64,000 bases of DNA from positions 52,560,168-52,624,167 of the forward strand of contig CM060312.1 of assembly GCA_030674185.1 (NCBI GenBank), written 5' to 3'. The position numbers and the translations under genes are program-made. The stretch is from Monoplex corrugatus. Taxonomy: Eukaryota; Mollusca; Gastropoda; Littorinimorpha; Ranellidae. How positions within the stretch are numbered: the stretch's first letter is position 1; every line of letters begins with the position of its first letter. Under the pieces are notes generated by a model. It worked only from the letters and a program-made list of their open reading frames with translations, had not been told where the DNA came from and did no database searches. Shown one piece after another: positions 1 to 10,744 of this stretch.

Positions 1-137
1 CAGACTGTCGTACGGCTTCTTGTTGCAGCAGTAGGTTTTGGGGCCCATCTTGGGCCGGACCTCGCCGTCACAGCACACGAAAGAGGCCAGGTCTATCAAG
101 TGTTTCTCACAACACGCCATTTTCACGTCTGGGCCTC
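1..137 (-). CDS. Galaxin-like secreted protein, exon 3 (partial)
   Basis: Third coding exon of a minus-strand gene, running off the left edge. Read from 137 it follows a polypyrimidine-AG acceptor (AG at 139-138). It completes a split glycine codon from exon 2 and stays open for 45 codons. Three di-cysteine pairs occur at regular spacing (MACC, SFVCC, TYCC), the hallmark of galaxin repeats, first known from the coral skeletal matrix and found in several mollusc secretome proteins. Cysteine pairs probably form disulfides in an extracellular matrix protein. The gene continues beyond the window, so its total length and repeat number are unknown. The phase-1 junction matches exon 2, which is strong support. 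The galaxin assignment rests on the cysteine pattern only; another cysteine-rich shell or mucus protein is possible. Confidence 0.8.
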
Positions 138-197
138 CTGCCAGAAAAAAACGTTATGTTAAAAGAAAAAAAAAGTTAGGCTGAAGTTCACGTGTGA

Positions 198-221
198 GAA
201 ACACATACACACACACACGCG

Positions 222-266
<45 letters not shown>

Positions 267-331
267 ACACACAAGGAACAGAGACATACCTGCATGTACA
301 CACACATGGAAACATACATACACACGCACAT

Positions 332-416
<85 letters not shown>

Positions 417-434
417 CACATATATCATCTATCT

Positions 435-475
<41 letters not shown>

Positions 476-560
476 AGAAACTATCTATAGATAGATAGAT
501 AGATAGACAGACAAATAGATATATATATCGAGAGAGAGATATAGATAAACATATGTACAT
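198..560. repeat. Compound microsatellite in intron 2: (CA)n, (TA)n, (CTAT)n
   Basis: CA runs (about 200-373) pass into TA runs (374-420), then CTAT/ATAG tetranucleotides to about 510, with an AT-rich tail. It lies inside intron 2 of the galaxin-like gene. Cysteine/histidine-rich open frames here are translated repeat, not genes. Confidence 0.95.
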
Positions 561-654
561 ATATAGATATATAAATATGTGTTTATGTGTATGTGTGTAT
601 ATTATACATATAAATGTGTAAATGTAATTGTGTATGTACGTGTGTGTATGTGAG

Positions 655-800
655 TGTAGTAGTAGTAGTAGTAGAAGTAGTAGTAGTAGCAGCAGCAGCA
701 GTAGTAGTAGTCGTAACAGTACTAATAATAGTAATAGTAGTAGAAGTAGTAGTAGTAGTAGTAATAGTAGCAGTAGTAGTAGTAGTAGTAGTGTTATATT
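655..800. repeat. (GTA/TAG)n trinucleotide array
   Basis: Interrupted AGT trinucleotide repeat with a short AGC block. The serine- and valine-rich frames across it are artefacts. The following 800-1015 is AT-rich with no recognisable feature. Confidence 0.95.
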
Positions 801-1017
801 TTATTTAACATAAGATGTTGTGCTTTGTCAAGTAGTGTTTACTTGTATGTGCAAATTTATGCATCTTTAACACACTTGTGTAATGACATTGTTATCACAT
901 GAAATGTTGTGTTTAGTACATAATGCTGATATGTAACTTGCGTATTGTTTTAATTTGTTAATGTGTTGGGTTTTGTTTATAAATCTACTTTTGTTGAAGA
1001 CTCTCAAGGCAGTAGCC

Positions 1018-1176
1018 AAGCTATTCATCAACATCAGCATCAGCATCAGCATCAGCAGCAGCAAGCAATATCATCATCATCATCATCTCATTTCGTCGTC
1101 GGTTCGTCATCATCATCATCATCAGTAGTAAGTAGTAGTAGTTAGTAATAGTGCTGTAGTAGTAGTAGTAGTAGTT

Positions 1177-1207
<31 letters not shown>

Positions 1208-1216
1208 CAGCAGTCG
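1018..1216. repeat. CATCAG / ATC / AGT compound repeat
   Basis: CAT-CAG hexamers, then ATC triplets, then AGT triplets, directly upstream of the 44-bp minisatellite and still within intron 2 of the galaxin-like gene. Confidence 0.9.
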
Positions 1217-1254
1217 AAGGCGTCTCATTATTGTTGTTGTTACTATTATAATTG

Positions 1255-4060
1255 TTGAACCAACGTTTTAATTAATCACGTCACAGAAATCATCACCCAT
1301 TAACCAACGTCATATTTTATCACGTCACAGAAATCATCATCACGAACCAACGTCTTATTTATCATGTCACAGAAATCGTCCCCATGAAGCAACGTCTTAT
1401 TTTATCATGTCACAGAAATCATCACCAATGAACAACGTCTTATTTATCACGTCACAGAAATCATCATCCATGAACCAACGTCTTATTTTATCATGTCACA
1501 GAAATCATCACCAAATGAAACAACGTCTTATTTTATCATGTCACAGAAATCATCCCCCATGAACCAATGTCTTATTCGATCAGTCACAGAAATCATCCCC
1601 CCATAAACAACGTCTTATTTATTGACGTCACAGAAACTCATCCCATGAACCAACGTTTTATTTAAACACGTCACAGAAATCATCCACAATGAACCAACGT
1701 TTTATTTATCACGTCACAGAAATCATCCACAATGAACCAACGTTTTATTTCAATCACGTCACAGAAATCATCCCCCATAAACCAATGTCTTATTCAATCA
1801 CGTCACAGAAATCATCCCCATAAACCAACGTCTTATTCAATCACGTCACAGAACTCATCCCCCATGAACCAACGTTTTATTTAATCACGTCACAGAAATC
1901 ACCCACAATGAACCAACGTTTATTTCAATCACGTCACAGAAATCATCCCCCATAAACCAACGTCTTATTCAATCACGTCACAGAAATCATCCCCCATAAA
2001 CCAACGTCTTATTTCAATCACGTCACAGAAATCATCCCCATGAACCAACGTTTTATTTAATCACGTCACAGAAATCATCCACAATGAACCAACGTCTTAT
2101 TCAATCACGTCACAGAAACTCATCCCCATAAACCAACGTCTTATTCAATCACGTCACAGAAATCATCCCCATGAACCAACGTCTTATTTAATCACGTCAC
2201 AGAAATCATCCACAATGAACCAACGTCTTATTCAATCACGTCACAAAATCATCACAATGAACCAACGTCTTATTCAATCACGTCACAGAAATCATCCCCA
2301 TAAACCAACGTCTTATTCAATCACGTCACAGAAATCATCCCCCATGAACCAACGTTTTATTTAATCACGTCACAGAAATCATCCACAATGAACCAACGTC
2401 TTATTCAATCACGTCACCGAAATCATCCCCAATGAACCAACGTCTTATTTAAACACGTCACAGAAATCATCCCCAGTGAACCAACGTCTTACTTAATTTA
2501 ATCACGTCAAAGAAATCATCTCCCATCAACCAAAGTCTTATCTAAACACGTCACCGAAATCATCCCCAATGAACCAACGTCTTATTTAAACACGTCACAG
2601 AAATCGTCTCCCATCAACCAACGTCTTATCTAAACACGTCACAAAAAATCATCCCCAATGAACCACCATCGTATTTAAACACGTCACAGAAATCGTCTCC
2701 CATCAACCAACGTCTTATCTAAACACGTCACAAAAAATCATCCCCAATGAACCAACGTCTTATTTAAACACGTCACAGAAATCGTCCCTCATCAACCAAC
2801 GTCTTATTTAAACACGTCACAAAAAAATCATCCCCAATGAACCAACGTCTTACTTAATCACGTAACAGAAATCATCCCCCATGAACCAACGTCTTATTTA
2901 ATCACGTCACCGAAATCACCCCGCCCCTATGAACCAACGTCTTATTCATTCACGTCAAAGAAGTAATTTCCCATGAACTAAAGTGTTATTTAATTACGTT
3001 AAAGAAATCATCCCCCTGATCAAACGTCTTATTCAATCACGTCACAGTGATCATCCTCCATGAAATAACGTCTTATTTAAACACGTCACAGAAATAATCC
3101 CCCATGAACCTACGTCTCATTTAATCACGTCACAGAAATCATCCCCATGAACCTACGTCTTATTTAATCACGTCACAGAAATTATCCCCATGAACCTACG
3201 TCTCATTTAATCACGTCACAGAAATCATCCCCCATGAACCAACATCTTATCTAATCACGTCACAGAAATCATCCCCATGAACCTACGTCTTATTTAATCA
3301 CGTCACAGAAATCATCCCCCATGAACCAACATCTTATCTAATCACGTCACAGAATTCATCCCCCATGAACCAACGTCTTATTCAATCACATCACATAAAT
3401 TATCCCCATGAACCAACGTCTTATTCAATCACATCACATAAATCATCCCCATGAACCAATGTCTTATTTAATCACGTCACAGAAATCATCACCCATGGAC
3501 CAACGTCTTATTTAATCACGTCACAGAACTCATCACCCATGGACCAACGTCTTATTTAATCACGTCACAGAAATCATCACCCATGGACCAACGTCTTATT
3601 TAATCACGTCACAGAACTCATCACCCATGGACCAACGTCTTATTTAATCACGTCACAGAAATCATCACCCATGAACCAACGTCTTATTTAATCACGTCAC
3701 AGAACTCATCACCCATGGACCAACGTCTTATTCAATCACATCACATAAATTATCCCGCATGAACCAACGTCTTATTTAATCATGTCACAGAACTCATCCC
3801 CCATGAACCAACGTCTTATCTAATCACGTCACAGAACTCATCACCCATGGACCAACGTCTTATTTAATCACGTCACAGAAATCATCCCCCATGAACCCAC
3901 GTCTTATCTAATCACGTCACAGAACTCATCACCCATGGACCAACGTCGTATTTAATCACGTCACAGAAATCATCACCCATGAACCCACGTCTTATCTAAT
4001 CACGTCACAGAACTCATCACTCATGGACCAACGTCTTATTTAATCACGTCACAGAAATCA
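1255..4060. repeat. 44-bp minisatellite, about 64 copies, in intron 2
   Basis: A tandem array with consensus period 44 bp fills most of intron 2. Each unit contains the core AACCAACGTCTTATTTAA followed by TCACGTCACAGAAATCATC and a CCCATG-like junction. Small indels (41-47 bp units) are common on the left and regularity improves to the right. The conserved TCACGTCA is TGACGTGA on the minus strand, close to the CRE palindrome and to the UPRE-type bZIP site. No open frame spans the array. It could be a neutral satellite, an intronic enhancer cluster or a recombination hotspot; sequence alone cannot decide. Confidence 0.95.
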
Positions 4061-4084
4061 TTTAGAATGCTTGTTTATTTTCTA

Positions 4085-4690
4085 CCATTGGAAAGTAATG
4101 TATCATTGCCATTGCCATCGTCATTGTCATTGTCATTGTCGTTGTCGTTCTTATTGTCATTGTCGTCGTGATTGTCATCGTCATTGTGATTGTCATCCTA
4201 ATCGTATTTGTCATTGTCACTGTCATTGTCATTGTCGTTGCCATTGTCGTCGTTATTGTCATAATCATCGTCAGTGTCTTTGTCATCATCAGTGTCATTT
4301 GTCATTGTCACTGTCAATGTCACTGTCGTCATCATTGTCGTCGTCATTGTTGTCGTTATAGTCAGTATCATTGTCATCATCAATATCATAGTCATTGTCA
4401 TCGTCCTTATTGTCATTGTCGTCATTATCATCGTCATCATCAATGTTAATGTCATGGTCATGGTCATTGTCATTGTCATTGTCATTGTCATCGGCAATGT
4501 CATCGTCATTGTCATCGTCATTATCATCGTCATTGTCATCACCATCGTCATCTTCATCGTCAATGTCATTGTCGTCGACATCGTCACTGTCATCGCCATT
4601 GTCATTACTATCATCATCGTCATTGTCATCGTCATTGTCATTGTCATCGTCATTGTCATCGTCATCGTTATCGTCATAACCATTGTCACT
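4085..4690. repeat. (CATTGT/CATCGT)n imperfect hexanucleotide array
   Basis: About 600 bp of degenerate CATTGT, CATCGT and CATCAT units, directly next to the donor site of exon 2 of the galaxin-like gene. Methionine/threonine and isoleucine/valine frames here are translated repeat. Confidence 0.95.
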
Positions 4691-4709
4691 CCATCAGTCA
4701 CAGACACAC

Positions 4710-4898
4710 CTTTAGGCATGGGATCGTTGCTGCAGCACAGGTAGAGGCTGGCATCCACTAACGTCTTGCCGCAGCAGGCCCATCCGTTAGGCGTGGGGCA
4801 GGGGTAGGGGTCCCCCTTGCAGCAGAACGTCTTGGTGGTGGCGTCGTAGGACGTCCCGAAACATGACCCGGGGGCTCGCATCCCGCACGATCCTTTGG
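4710..4898 (-). CDS. Galaxin-like secreted protein, exon 2
   Basis: A 189-bp (63-codon) exon on the minus strand. The acceptor is a pyrimidine-rich stretch ending CTCAG (AG 4900-4899) and the donor is AAAG|GTGTGT (GT 4709-4708). Both ends are phase 1, so it fits exon 1 upstream and exon 3 downstream with no frame conflict. It encodes two lone cysteines (SCG, SCF), then three di-cysteine pairs (TFCC, WACC, LYLCC) spaced about 20-24 residues apart, with Gly, Tyr and Lys around them as in galaxin repeats. It has no transmembrane segment. With the signal peptide of exon 1 it predicts an exported, disulfide-rich protein. The phase-1 design would let exons be added or lost without frame damage, typical of repeat-expanded secreted proteins. 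Confidence 0.85.
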
Positions 4899-4919
4899 CT
4901 GAGGAGAAGATGGTCAGAT

Positions 4920-4933
4920 TGTTACTTGTATTT

Positions 4934-4964
<31 letters not shown>

Positions 4965-5490
4965 TAAAGCCCAGCAGACTGCGTAAAACAATATCAGGGC
5001 TATAACCGTTTCAAAACACACACAATACTTCAACAGGAAAATGAATGGAAAAGAAAATTAAGTACACATATCATTGCATTCGCGCACACAGTCTAAAGAG
5101 ATGCCCCTGGCGTTGACCACTGCGTCCAATTTATCACACAGGTAATTAACAAAAACAATCTGAATACAGTTTTAATCATAACTAAGGACACTAAGTATAT
5201 ATAAAAACGGGCGTAAATTACCTAAAATTGCTCCACATATCTCATTTCCTAGAGCCAAAAATGCACTTGATACATGCACCCATTTATCAGAGAGAAAGCA
5301 CATTAGACTTCATCGAATACATACAGGTGACTGGCCCAGCAAGGCAGAAAAGATTAGGAAGAAACGACAGAAAGCAAAGGAACAAGGCAGAAACAAAGAG
5401 AGTGAAAGAAAAGAGGAAATTTCTAGCACAGAATTTCCAGAGCGTGGGGATATTATTTATACTGAAAGAACCCCCGGCATCTCCACAGGG
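4920..5490 (-). mobile_element. Dispersed repeat family RA, copy 1, with (AAC)n tail
   Basis: Matches copies at 29222-29625 and 38766-39320 over several hundred bases, and a short 3' fragment at 12700-12755. Read on the minus strand it ends GCAGTCTGCTGGGCTTTAAA followed by an (AAC)n tail, so it behaves as a 3'-anchored retroelement. It shares landmarks with copy 3 (ATTTCTAGCACAGAATTTCC, TATAAAAACGGGC-like). No reverse transcriptase is visible. It sits in intron 1 of the galaxin-like gene. A SINE, or the untranslated 3' part of a LINE, are both possible. Confidence 0.75.
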
Positions 5491-5499
5491 GTAAGATGG

Positions 5500-6710
5500 T
5501 CAGATGATGATGTTGGTTTGATAGTACTGTGGTTATGATGGTGATGATGATGATGATGATGTGGTCGGGATAAAATGGTAATGGTGATTGTGATGATGGT
5601 GTGGGGTTGATGGTGATGGTAATGGTGATTGTCGTGGTAGTAATGTCGGTGGTGATGGTTGTAGAGTGAAGACGATTATGGCTTTGGTTATAGTGTGGTG
5701 GTAGTGGTGGTTGTGGTTATGATGGTGATGATAATTTTAGGAAAGGTTGTGGTGGTAATAGTGGTGGTGATGATGATGATAGTGATGATGGTTGTAGTGA
5801 AGGTGGTGGTGGTGGTAGTGATGGCGGCGGTGATGGTGTTGACTGGTGGTGATGATAGTGATGATTGTTGTAGAGAAAGTGACGGTGGTGATATTGTGGT
5901 GGTGGTGATGATGATGATGATGGTAGTGGTGATGGTGGTGATGATGATTGTAATGAAGATAACGTTGACGGTGATAACAGTAGTGGTGGTGGTGATGATT
6001 GTTGTGATGGTTGTAGTGAAGATGATGGTAGTGGTAATATTAATGGTGGTAGTGATGATGATGCTAATTGTGCTAATAATGGTTGTGATGACGATGATGA
6101 TGTAGGTGAAAGAGGTGGTGTGGTCATAGTGGTGGTGATGATGGTGGTGGTGGTGACGTTGGTGATTGTGGTGGTGGTTATGATGGTGATGATGATGATG
6201 ATAATGGTGGTCGGGGATAAAATGGTAATGGTGATTGTGATGATGGTGGTAGTGTTGATGGTGATGGTAATTGTGGTGATGGTGATGATGGTGGTGATGA
6301 TGGTGGTGATGATTGTTGTAGGAAAGTTGGTGATAGTGGTGTTGGTTATAGCGAAGGTGGTAGTAGTGATGGCGGTGGTGATGATAATGATGGTGGTGAT
6401 GATGACAGTGGTGATGGTGGCTGTAATGGTGGTGGTGATTGTTGTAGGGAAGGTGGTAGTAGTGGTGGTGGTTAAAACGAGGCGGTAGTGGTAGTGGTAG
6501 TAGTAATGCTTAATGCTTATACAGACATTAATGGTGAAAGTGATGGTGACGGTGACAGTGATGGTTATGATGGTAAAGGTGATTTTGATAGTGATAGTGA
6601 TGGTAATGGTGATGGAGGTGATCCTGATGGTGAAGGTGATGGTGACAGTGATGATGAAGGTGATTGTGGTGAAGGTGACTGCAATGGAGGGTAGGATATG
6701 GGGTGATAGT
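5500..6710. repeat. (GATGGTGGT)n degenerate trinucleotide region
   Basis: About 1.2 kb of GAT, GGT and GTG triplets with TTGTAG interruptions (GATTGTTGTAGGGAAGGTGG recurs). It lies within intron 1 of the galaxin-like gene. Long valine/methionine and histidine/threonine frames on both strands are repeat artefacts. Confidence 0.95.
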
Positions 6711-6854
6711 TGCAACGATGATGACGACATCCATTTCCTGATAAAGGCGAGAATGACAACGACAGTGACGTTAATGATAATTAAAATGCTCCCTAATGAA
6801 GCGGTGTGGACAACATTTTAACATACACAGACGCGATCACAATTTCCATGACAA

Positions 6855-7165
6855 AAAGAGAGATGGAGAGAGAGACAGACACAGACAGAAACAGAGAGAG
6901 ACAGAGAGGGACGAGGAGGAGAGAGAGAGAGAGAAGTAGATAGACAGACAGACAGATACACAGATGGAGAGAGAAACAGAGACAGAGAGGGAAAGAGAGA
7001 GAGAGAGGGGGGACAGAGAGAGGGATAAAAACAAAGAGAGATAGAGCGAGACGTAGAGAGAGAGGGGAGAGGGGAGATAGAGAGACAGAGACAGACAGAG
7101 AGAGAGACAGAGAGAAACAAAGAGAGAGAGAGAGAGACATACAGACAGACAGACAGACAGAGGCT
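6855..7165. repeat. (GAGA)/(CAGA)n purine-rich microsatellite
   Basis: GAGA with interspersed GACA and CAGA units, within intron 1 of the galaxin-like gene. Serine/leucine frames on the minus strand are artefacts. Confidence 0.95.
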
Positions 7166-8138
7166 ATAACACGAAACTACTATGCACAGACAACGAAGAA
7201 TGCATTCTGACTCTCAAAATATTAAATAACTGACAGAATGATTTTACCCTTTGCGCAATATTACCAAACGCATCCTTTGATACTGAACACAAGTAATTAT
7301 ACATTTAATAAAATCCACACTCTGAACAGACTATAAAATCTGAAACATTGCACAATGTTCCCTGAGACACCACATAGACGAAAAACCATTATTATGAGAA
7401 TATTATCAGAGAAACTAATGACTTAAATTTGAGCACATTATACCTCGCACCAAGCCTATTTCTAAAGAAAAAAAATCCTTTTAGGCTGAACACGTTGTCA
7501 ATGAAGACTTCGACATATTATTCTAAATCAAAGAAAAGAAGACACAAAAAAGACAGAACGACATTGAGACGTTATGCGGTTTACCATAGACGAAATTATC
7601 ATACGCAGAAAAAGAATGAACGAAAATGATTTTGTGTTGTTTACCATAGAGAAAATTAAACTAAGTATTGCGTTTTCAAAAAAAAAAAGTTCTTTTCTAG
7701 TTTTGTTTTAATCTAAGACATTTTATCGGGATGTTTTCTTAGGTTAACCCCCCACCCCCCCCCCCCCCCCCCCCACTCACACACGCAATCAACTTTGTGA
7801 ACATTATGAAAGAGAAGTACTGTTCACCTTGTGCACATTATAAAAAAAATCCCCACAATGTAAATGTTATCAATGAGAAAAGTACCTTACCCGGGCCAAG
7901 CAATAACAAATAAGAAAGAAAACTAGCAAAAAACCCACACAAAAAACAAAACAAAACAAAAGTAAAAGGAAAAAGAAAAAGAGTAATCAAACTCCTTTAT
8001 TTTAAGCACATCATAACAGAGGGTGGATGAAAATTAGATTACTCAGAACACAATGTGAAATAAATAAATACGATAAAACTATTTTAAATTGGGTAAAAGA
8101 TGAGGATAAATAATTTTGAACAGAGAGAACGAAAACAA
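7166..8138. other. AT-rich intronic sequence, nothing recognised
   Basis: A-rich, with an uninterrupted-C run near 7742-7774 and an A-rich stretch near 7930-7985. No open frame, splice-bounded exon or repeat with a second copy in the window was found. It is part of intron 1 of the galaxin-like gene. Confidence 0.6.
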
Positions 8139-8355
8139 AATGAATGTACCTATAACAATATAATGAATGTTACTCTATAACAAATATAATGAATGTCTCT
8201 ATAACAATGTAATGAATATACCTATAACAATAAATGAATACCTATAACAATATAATGAATGTCTCTATAACAATGTAATGAATATACACTATAACAATAT
8301 AATGAATGTCCCTATAACGATGTAAATAATATATCCCTATAAACAATACAATGAT
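8139..8355. repeat. 22-bp AT-rich minisatellite, about 10 copies
   Basis: Tandem units of the type CTATAACAATATAATGAATGT with substitutions and small indels, in intron 1 of the galaxin-like gene. Confidence 0.85.
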
Positions 8356-8378
8356 TTAAAACAAAAACAACACACACA

Positions 8379-8379
8379 C

Positions 8380-8476
<97 letters not shown>

Positions 8477-8494
8477 GTGTGTGTGTGTGTGTTA
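8379..8494. repeat. (TG)n microsatellite, over 100 bp
   Basis: Nearly uninterrupted TG dinucleotides with one break (TGTTGTG), in intron 1. Confidence 0.97.
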
Positions 8495-8519
8495 CCGTTG
8501 CTAAAAATTTACTCGATAA

Positions 8520-8835
8520 ACATGTAATACATATACACATATATACATGAAGATATGTGTGTGTATATATCTATGTATTTATGTATCTATATATATAAAA
8601 ATATAGATGTGTGTATGTATGTATACATATACAATATACATATTATATACAATATGGTGTGTACATATACATACTATATGTTTATATGTTATATATATTA
8701 TATATATATATATATATCCATATTAAGACAGACAGAGAGAGAGTGAGAGAGAGAGGAGAGAAGAACAAGAAGAACAAGAAAAAGAAAATTAAGAACAAAA
8801 AGAAAACCAAAACCAACAACAACAACAATAACAGA
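8520..8835. repeat. AT/TATG low-complexity tract, then A-rich (AAC)n
   Basis: ATGTAT/ATATAT repeats (8520-8720), a short GAGA run (8730-8760) and an AAGAAC/AACAAC tract leading up to the exon 1 donor site. No coding signal. Confidence 0.85.
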
Positions 8836-8842
8836 TTTTTAC

Positions 8843-8906
8843 CTAGGGCATTGGTTTGCTCAAAGACAGCCGCACAGACGACGAGGAAGGCAGCGAAAAC
8901 TACCAT
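8843..8906 (-). CDS. Galaxin-like secreted protein, exon 1 (signal peptide)
   Basis: The start codon at 8906-8904 has an ideal vertebrate-type Kozak context (GCCACC before ATGG). The exon encodes 21 residues plus one base: a short hydrophobic stretch (MVVFAAFLVVCAAVF, then EQTNAL), ending at donor CTAG|GTAAAA (GT 8842-8841). Splicing phase 1 to exon 2 (CC AAA GGA) creates an Ala-Leu-Ala sequence just before KGSC, a plausible signal peptidase site at about residue 22. So the product enters the secretory pathway and the mature cysteine-rich part begins in exon 2. The 3.9-kb first intron carries repeats and an RA element. The start is chosen for the Kozak context, the hydrophobic core and the phase match; the upstream in-frame methionine does not precede a signal sequence. 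Confidence 0.82.
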
Positions 8907-8915
8907 GGTGGCTGC
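8902..8915 (-). promoter_or_regulatory. Strong Kozak context for the galaxin-like start
   Basis: On the minus strand the start reads GCAGCCACCATGGTA, with A at -3 and G at +4. This favours initiation here over any upstream ATG. Confidence 0.7.
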
Positions 8916-9284
8916 TTCCTTTTTGCTACAGACGTGAACCTGGATTATTCCCTTTCTCTCTCCTCTGTGTCCCCGAGGCCACCTGTAAGGTCTGCCTCTG
9001 TCTGGCCCTCTGCTGGCGTGTGTGACTGGAACCTGTGGTGTTGGGGGTTCGCTCCCTTCCCCCGGCACGAACTGAGATTAATCTCCCCTTCCTGTCCGGG
9101 GAGCTTCACTTGCTGTGATGAATACAGTCATGAAGACGACAACACCAGTTGTGTTAATTAAGGAACTATGTTGTGGTTCTTTGGTGCTGGTTTCTGGGTA
9201 CCCACCTCTCTGTCTTCTTTTCCTTTACTTTCTTTCTTTCCTGGTTTATACAACTTTTATTCCGAAATCCAAAACAAGTGTGAC
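8907..9284. other. Presumed 5' leader and upstream region of the galaxin-like gene
   Basis: The minus strand upstream of the start codon is C+G-moderate and free of long repeats, unlike its surroundings, as expected for a 5' UTR and promoter. No TATA box at a sensible distance and no other core promoter motif was convincing, so the transcription start cannot be placed. Confidence 0.4.
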
Positions 9285-9425
9285 TGCCCAGAATAAAAAA
9301 CAAGAAAAAAAAAGAGTCAGAACGCGTATTTAAAATACAACCAGAGAAGACAGGAGCAAAATTTTCGGCCAACTGGCCTTTGTCAAGCGTAAGATCACAA
9401 ACGAACAAACACCAAATACAAAAAC
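9285..9425 (-). repeat. Dispersed repeat with hammerhead-like core, copy 1
   Basis: The minus strand shares GCTTGACAAAGG, GGCCGAAAATTT and a downstream ATACGC/TTCT/TCTGTTTTT-like stretch with 28925-29050. A 4-bp GGCC/GGCC hairpin with loop AGTT sits between TTGACAA and GAAAA. That layout resembles a degenerate hammerhead ribozyme core (CUGANGA, stem II, GAAA), with core positions C3 and G8 changed. No protein is encoded. Confidence 0.45.
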
Positions 9426-9489
9426 TAGGAGAAAAAGACTGAAACTTCCCTGCTGCTTCCTCCATACCCTACGCACTAGCAAGGTCGTG

Positions 9490-9680
9490 AAATTCGAAAG
9501 TGTGTGCCTGGGTGGGTGGGGGTGGGGATGGGGGAGGATCTATGAAATACATAACTGACACTATCAGAATGATGGACATATTAAAAGGTGCAGCGGACGG
9601 GCCGGGTGTTTTATGTTGGCGGCTTAGGATTGAACTCGAGATATCAGATCCTGAGTCCACGGCTGTATCAAATTCACATA
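9490..9680 (-). mobile_element. tRNA-derived SINE, copy related to 29690-29870
   Basis: On the minus strand it starts near 9675 with a tRNA-like head: a box-A-like GCCGTGGACTCAGGATC-type stretch, then GAGTTCAATCC as box B. The body shares CAGAATGATGG and GAACTCGAGATATCAGATC-like segments (plus-strand view) with the copy at 29690-29870. Box B and the two-copy homology support a SINE. Confidence 0.65.
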
Positions 9681-9739
9681 TGATCGATTACTATCTGAAC
9701 ATAAACATTGCATGTAATTGTGATTTCATCACACATATG

Positions 9740-9750
9740 CTCTGAGACAC

Positions 9751-9791
<41 letters not shown>

Positions 9792-9858
9792 GGCAGACAG
9801 ACACAGAAAGAGTGAGAAAGAGAGATAGACAGAGGAGGGGAAGAAAGAGAAGAGTCGA

Positions 9859-9906
<48 letters not shown>

Positions 9907-10045
9907 GAGAGAGAGAGAGGCAGACAGACAGACAGAGAGCAGAAGAGAGAGATGGGAGAGGAGAGAAGAGAGAGAGAGAGAGGCAGACAGACAGACCTAG
10001 TGACAGAGAGGGAGAGAGAGAGACGAATGGAAGAGAGAGGGAGAG

Positions 10046-10081
<36 letters not shown>

Positions 10082-10410
10082 AACAGAGAGCGAAAGATAT
10101 AGGAGAGGAGACAGACAAACGGACCTAGAGACAGAGAGGTAGACAGACAGAGAGAGGAAGGGAAGAAAGAAAGAGACAGACAGACAGACATGCAGGCAGG
10201 CAGACAGAGAGGAAGACAAACTGAGAGAGAGATAGAAAGAAAGATGGGAGAGGAGAGAGAAGATAGATATATATAGAGAGAGAGGGGGAGAAGGGAAGAG
10301 AGAGAGAAAGAGAGAGGGAGAGAGGGAGAGGAGAAGAGAGAGAGAGAAGAGAGAGAGAGAAGAGAAGAGAAGAGAAGAGAAAAGAAGAGAAGAGAAGAGA
10401 AACGGAGAAA
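9740..10410. repeat. (GAGA)/(CAGA)n microsatellite region
   Basis: About 670 bp of GA-rich repeat with CAGACAGA blocks; the end of the tract is AGAAG-type. The serine/leucine frames on the minus strand are artefacts. Confidence 0.97.
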
Positions 10411-10744
10411 AAATGAGCGAAGGAAGGTGACATACACAGCAACCTCCTTAACTGTCGGAGCACACAAATAATCACCTTCTACAGCAAACAGCCCACTGTA
10501 GATCCACTATGTGGTGACCATAATAAACGCGAAGATGTATTCGGCAACGCCACAACAGAGGTCAAAGCCACAAAAAACAAGGTCACGTCTCCATCACGCT
10601 TGTGAGAGGCTGTCAACAAGAAGACGGTCCCTTGTAAATAATTCTGGTCCCCCAACACCTCCCCCTCTCCCTCCCTCCCTCCCTCCCTGTCCCTGTTCAT
10701 GTGACATCAGCTCGGAATAATGTCTATGCCTACTTGCTTTTAAG
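10411..10744. other. Short unique stretch with a CCCT run
   Basis: Holds a CCCTCCCT run at 10662-10690 and a CTCGGAATAATGTCTATGCC-like motif at about 10710, which recurs in modified form near 13840-13865 and 14297-14320. No gene is recognised. Confidence 0.4.

Noticed and set aside
154..494. Cys/Val, His/Thr and Tyr/Ile-rich frames across CA and TA repeats (also near 8337, 13000, 20390-20890, 31400, 45000, 56350, 59540-61340)
   Set aside because: Direct translations of dinucleotide repeats in several frames on both strands, with no domain, splice or start context.
4198..4695. Met/Thr-rich extension of the galaxin-like exon 2 frame
   Set aside because: It lies past a good GT donor at 4709-4708 and is translated hexanucleotide repeat; exon 3 continues the protein in phase.
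5717..6730. 337-residue Thr/Ile/Ser-rich minus-strand frame
   Set aside because: Follows from the GAT/GGT triplet array; the antisense frames are equally open.
9000..9065. Box-B-like GGGTTCGCTCCC suggesting another SINE head upstream of the galaxin-like gene
   Set aside because: No box A at correct spacing and no second copy in the window.
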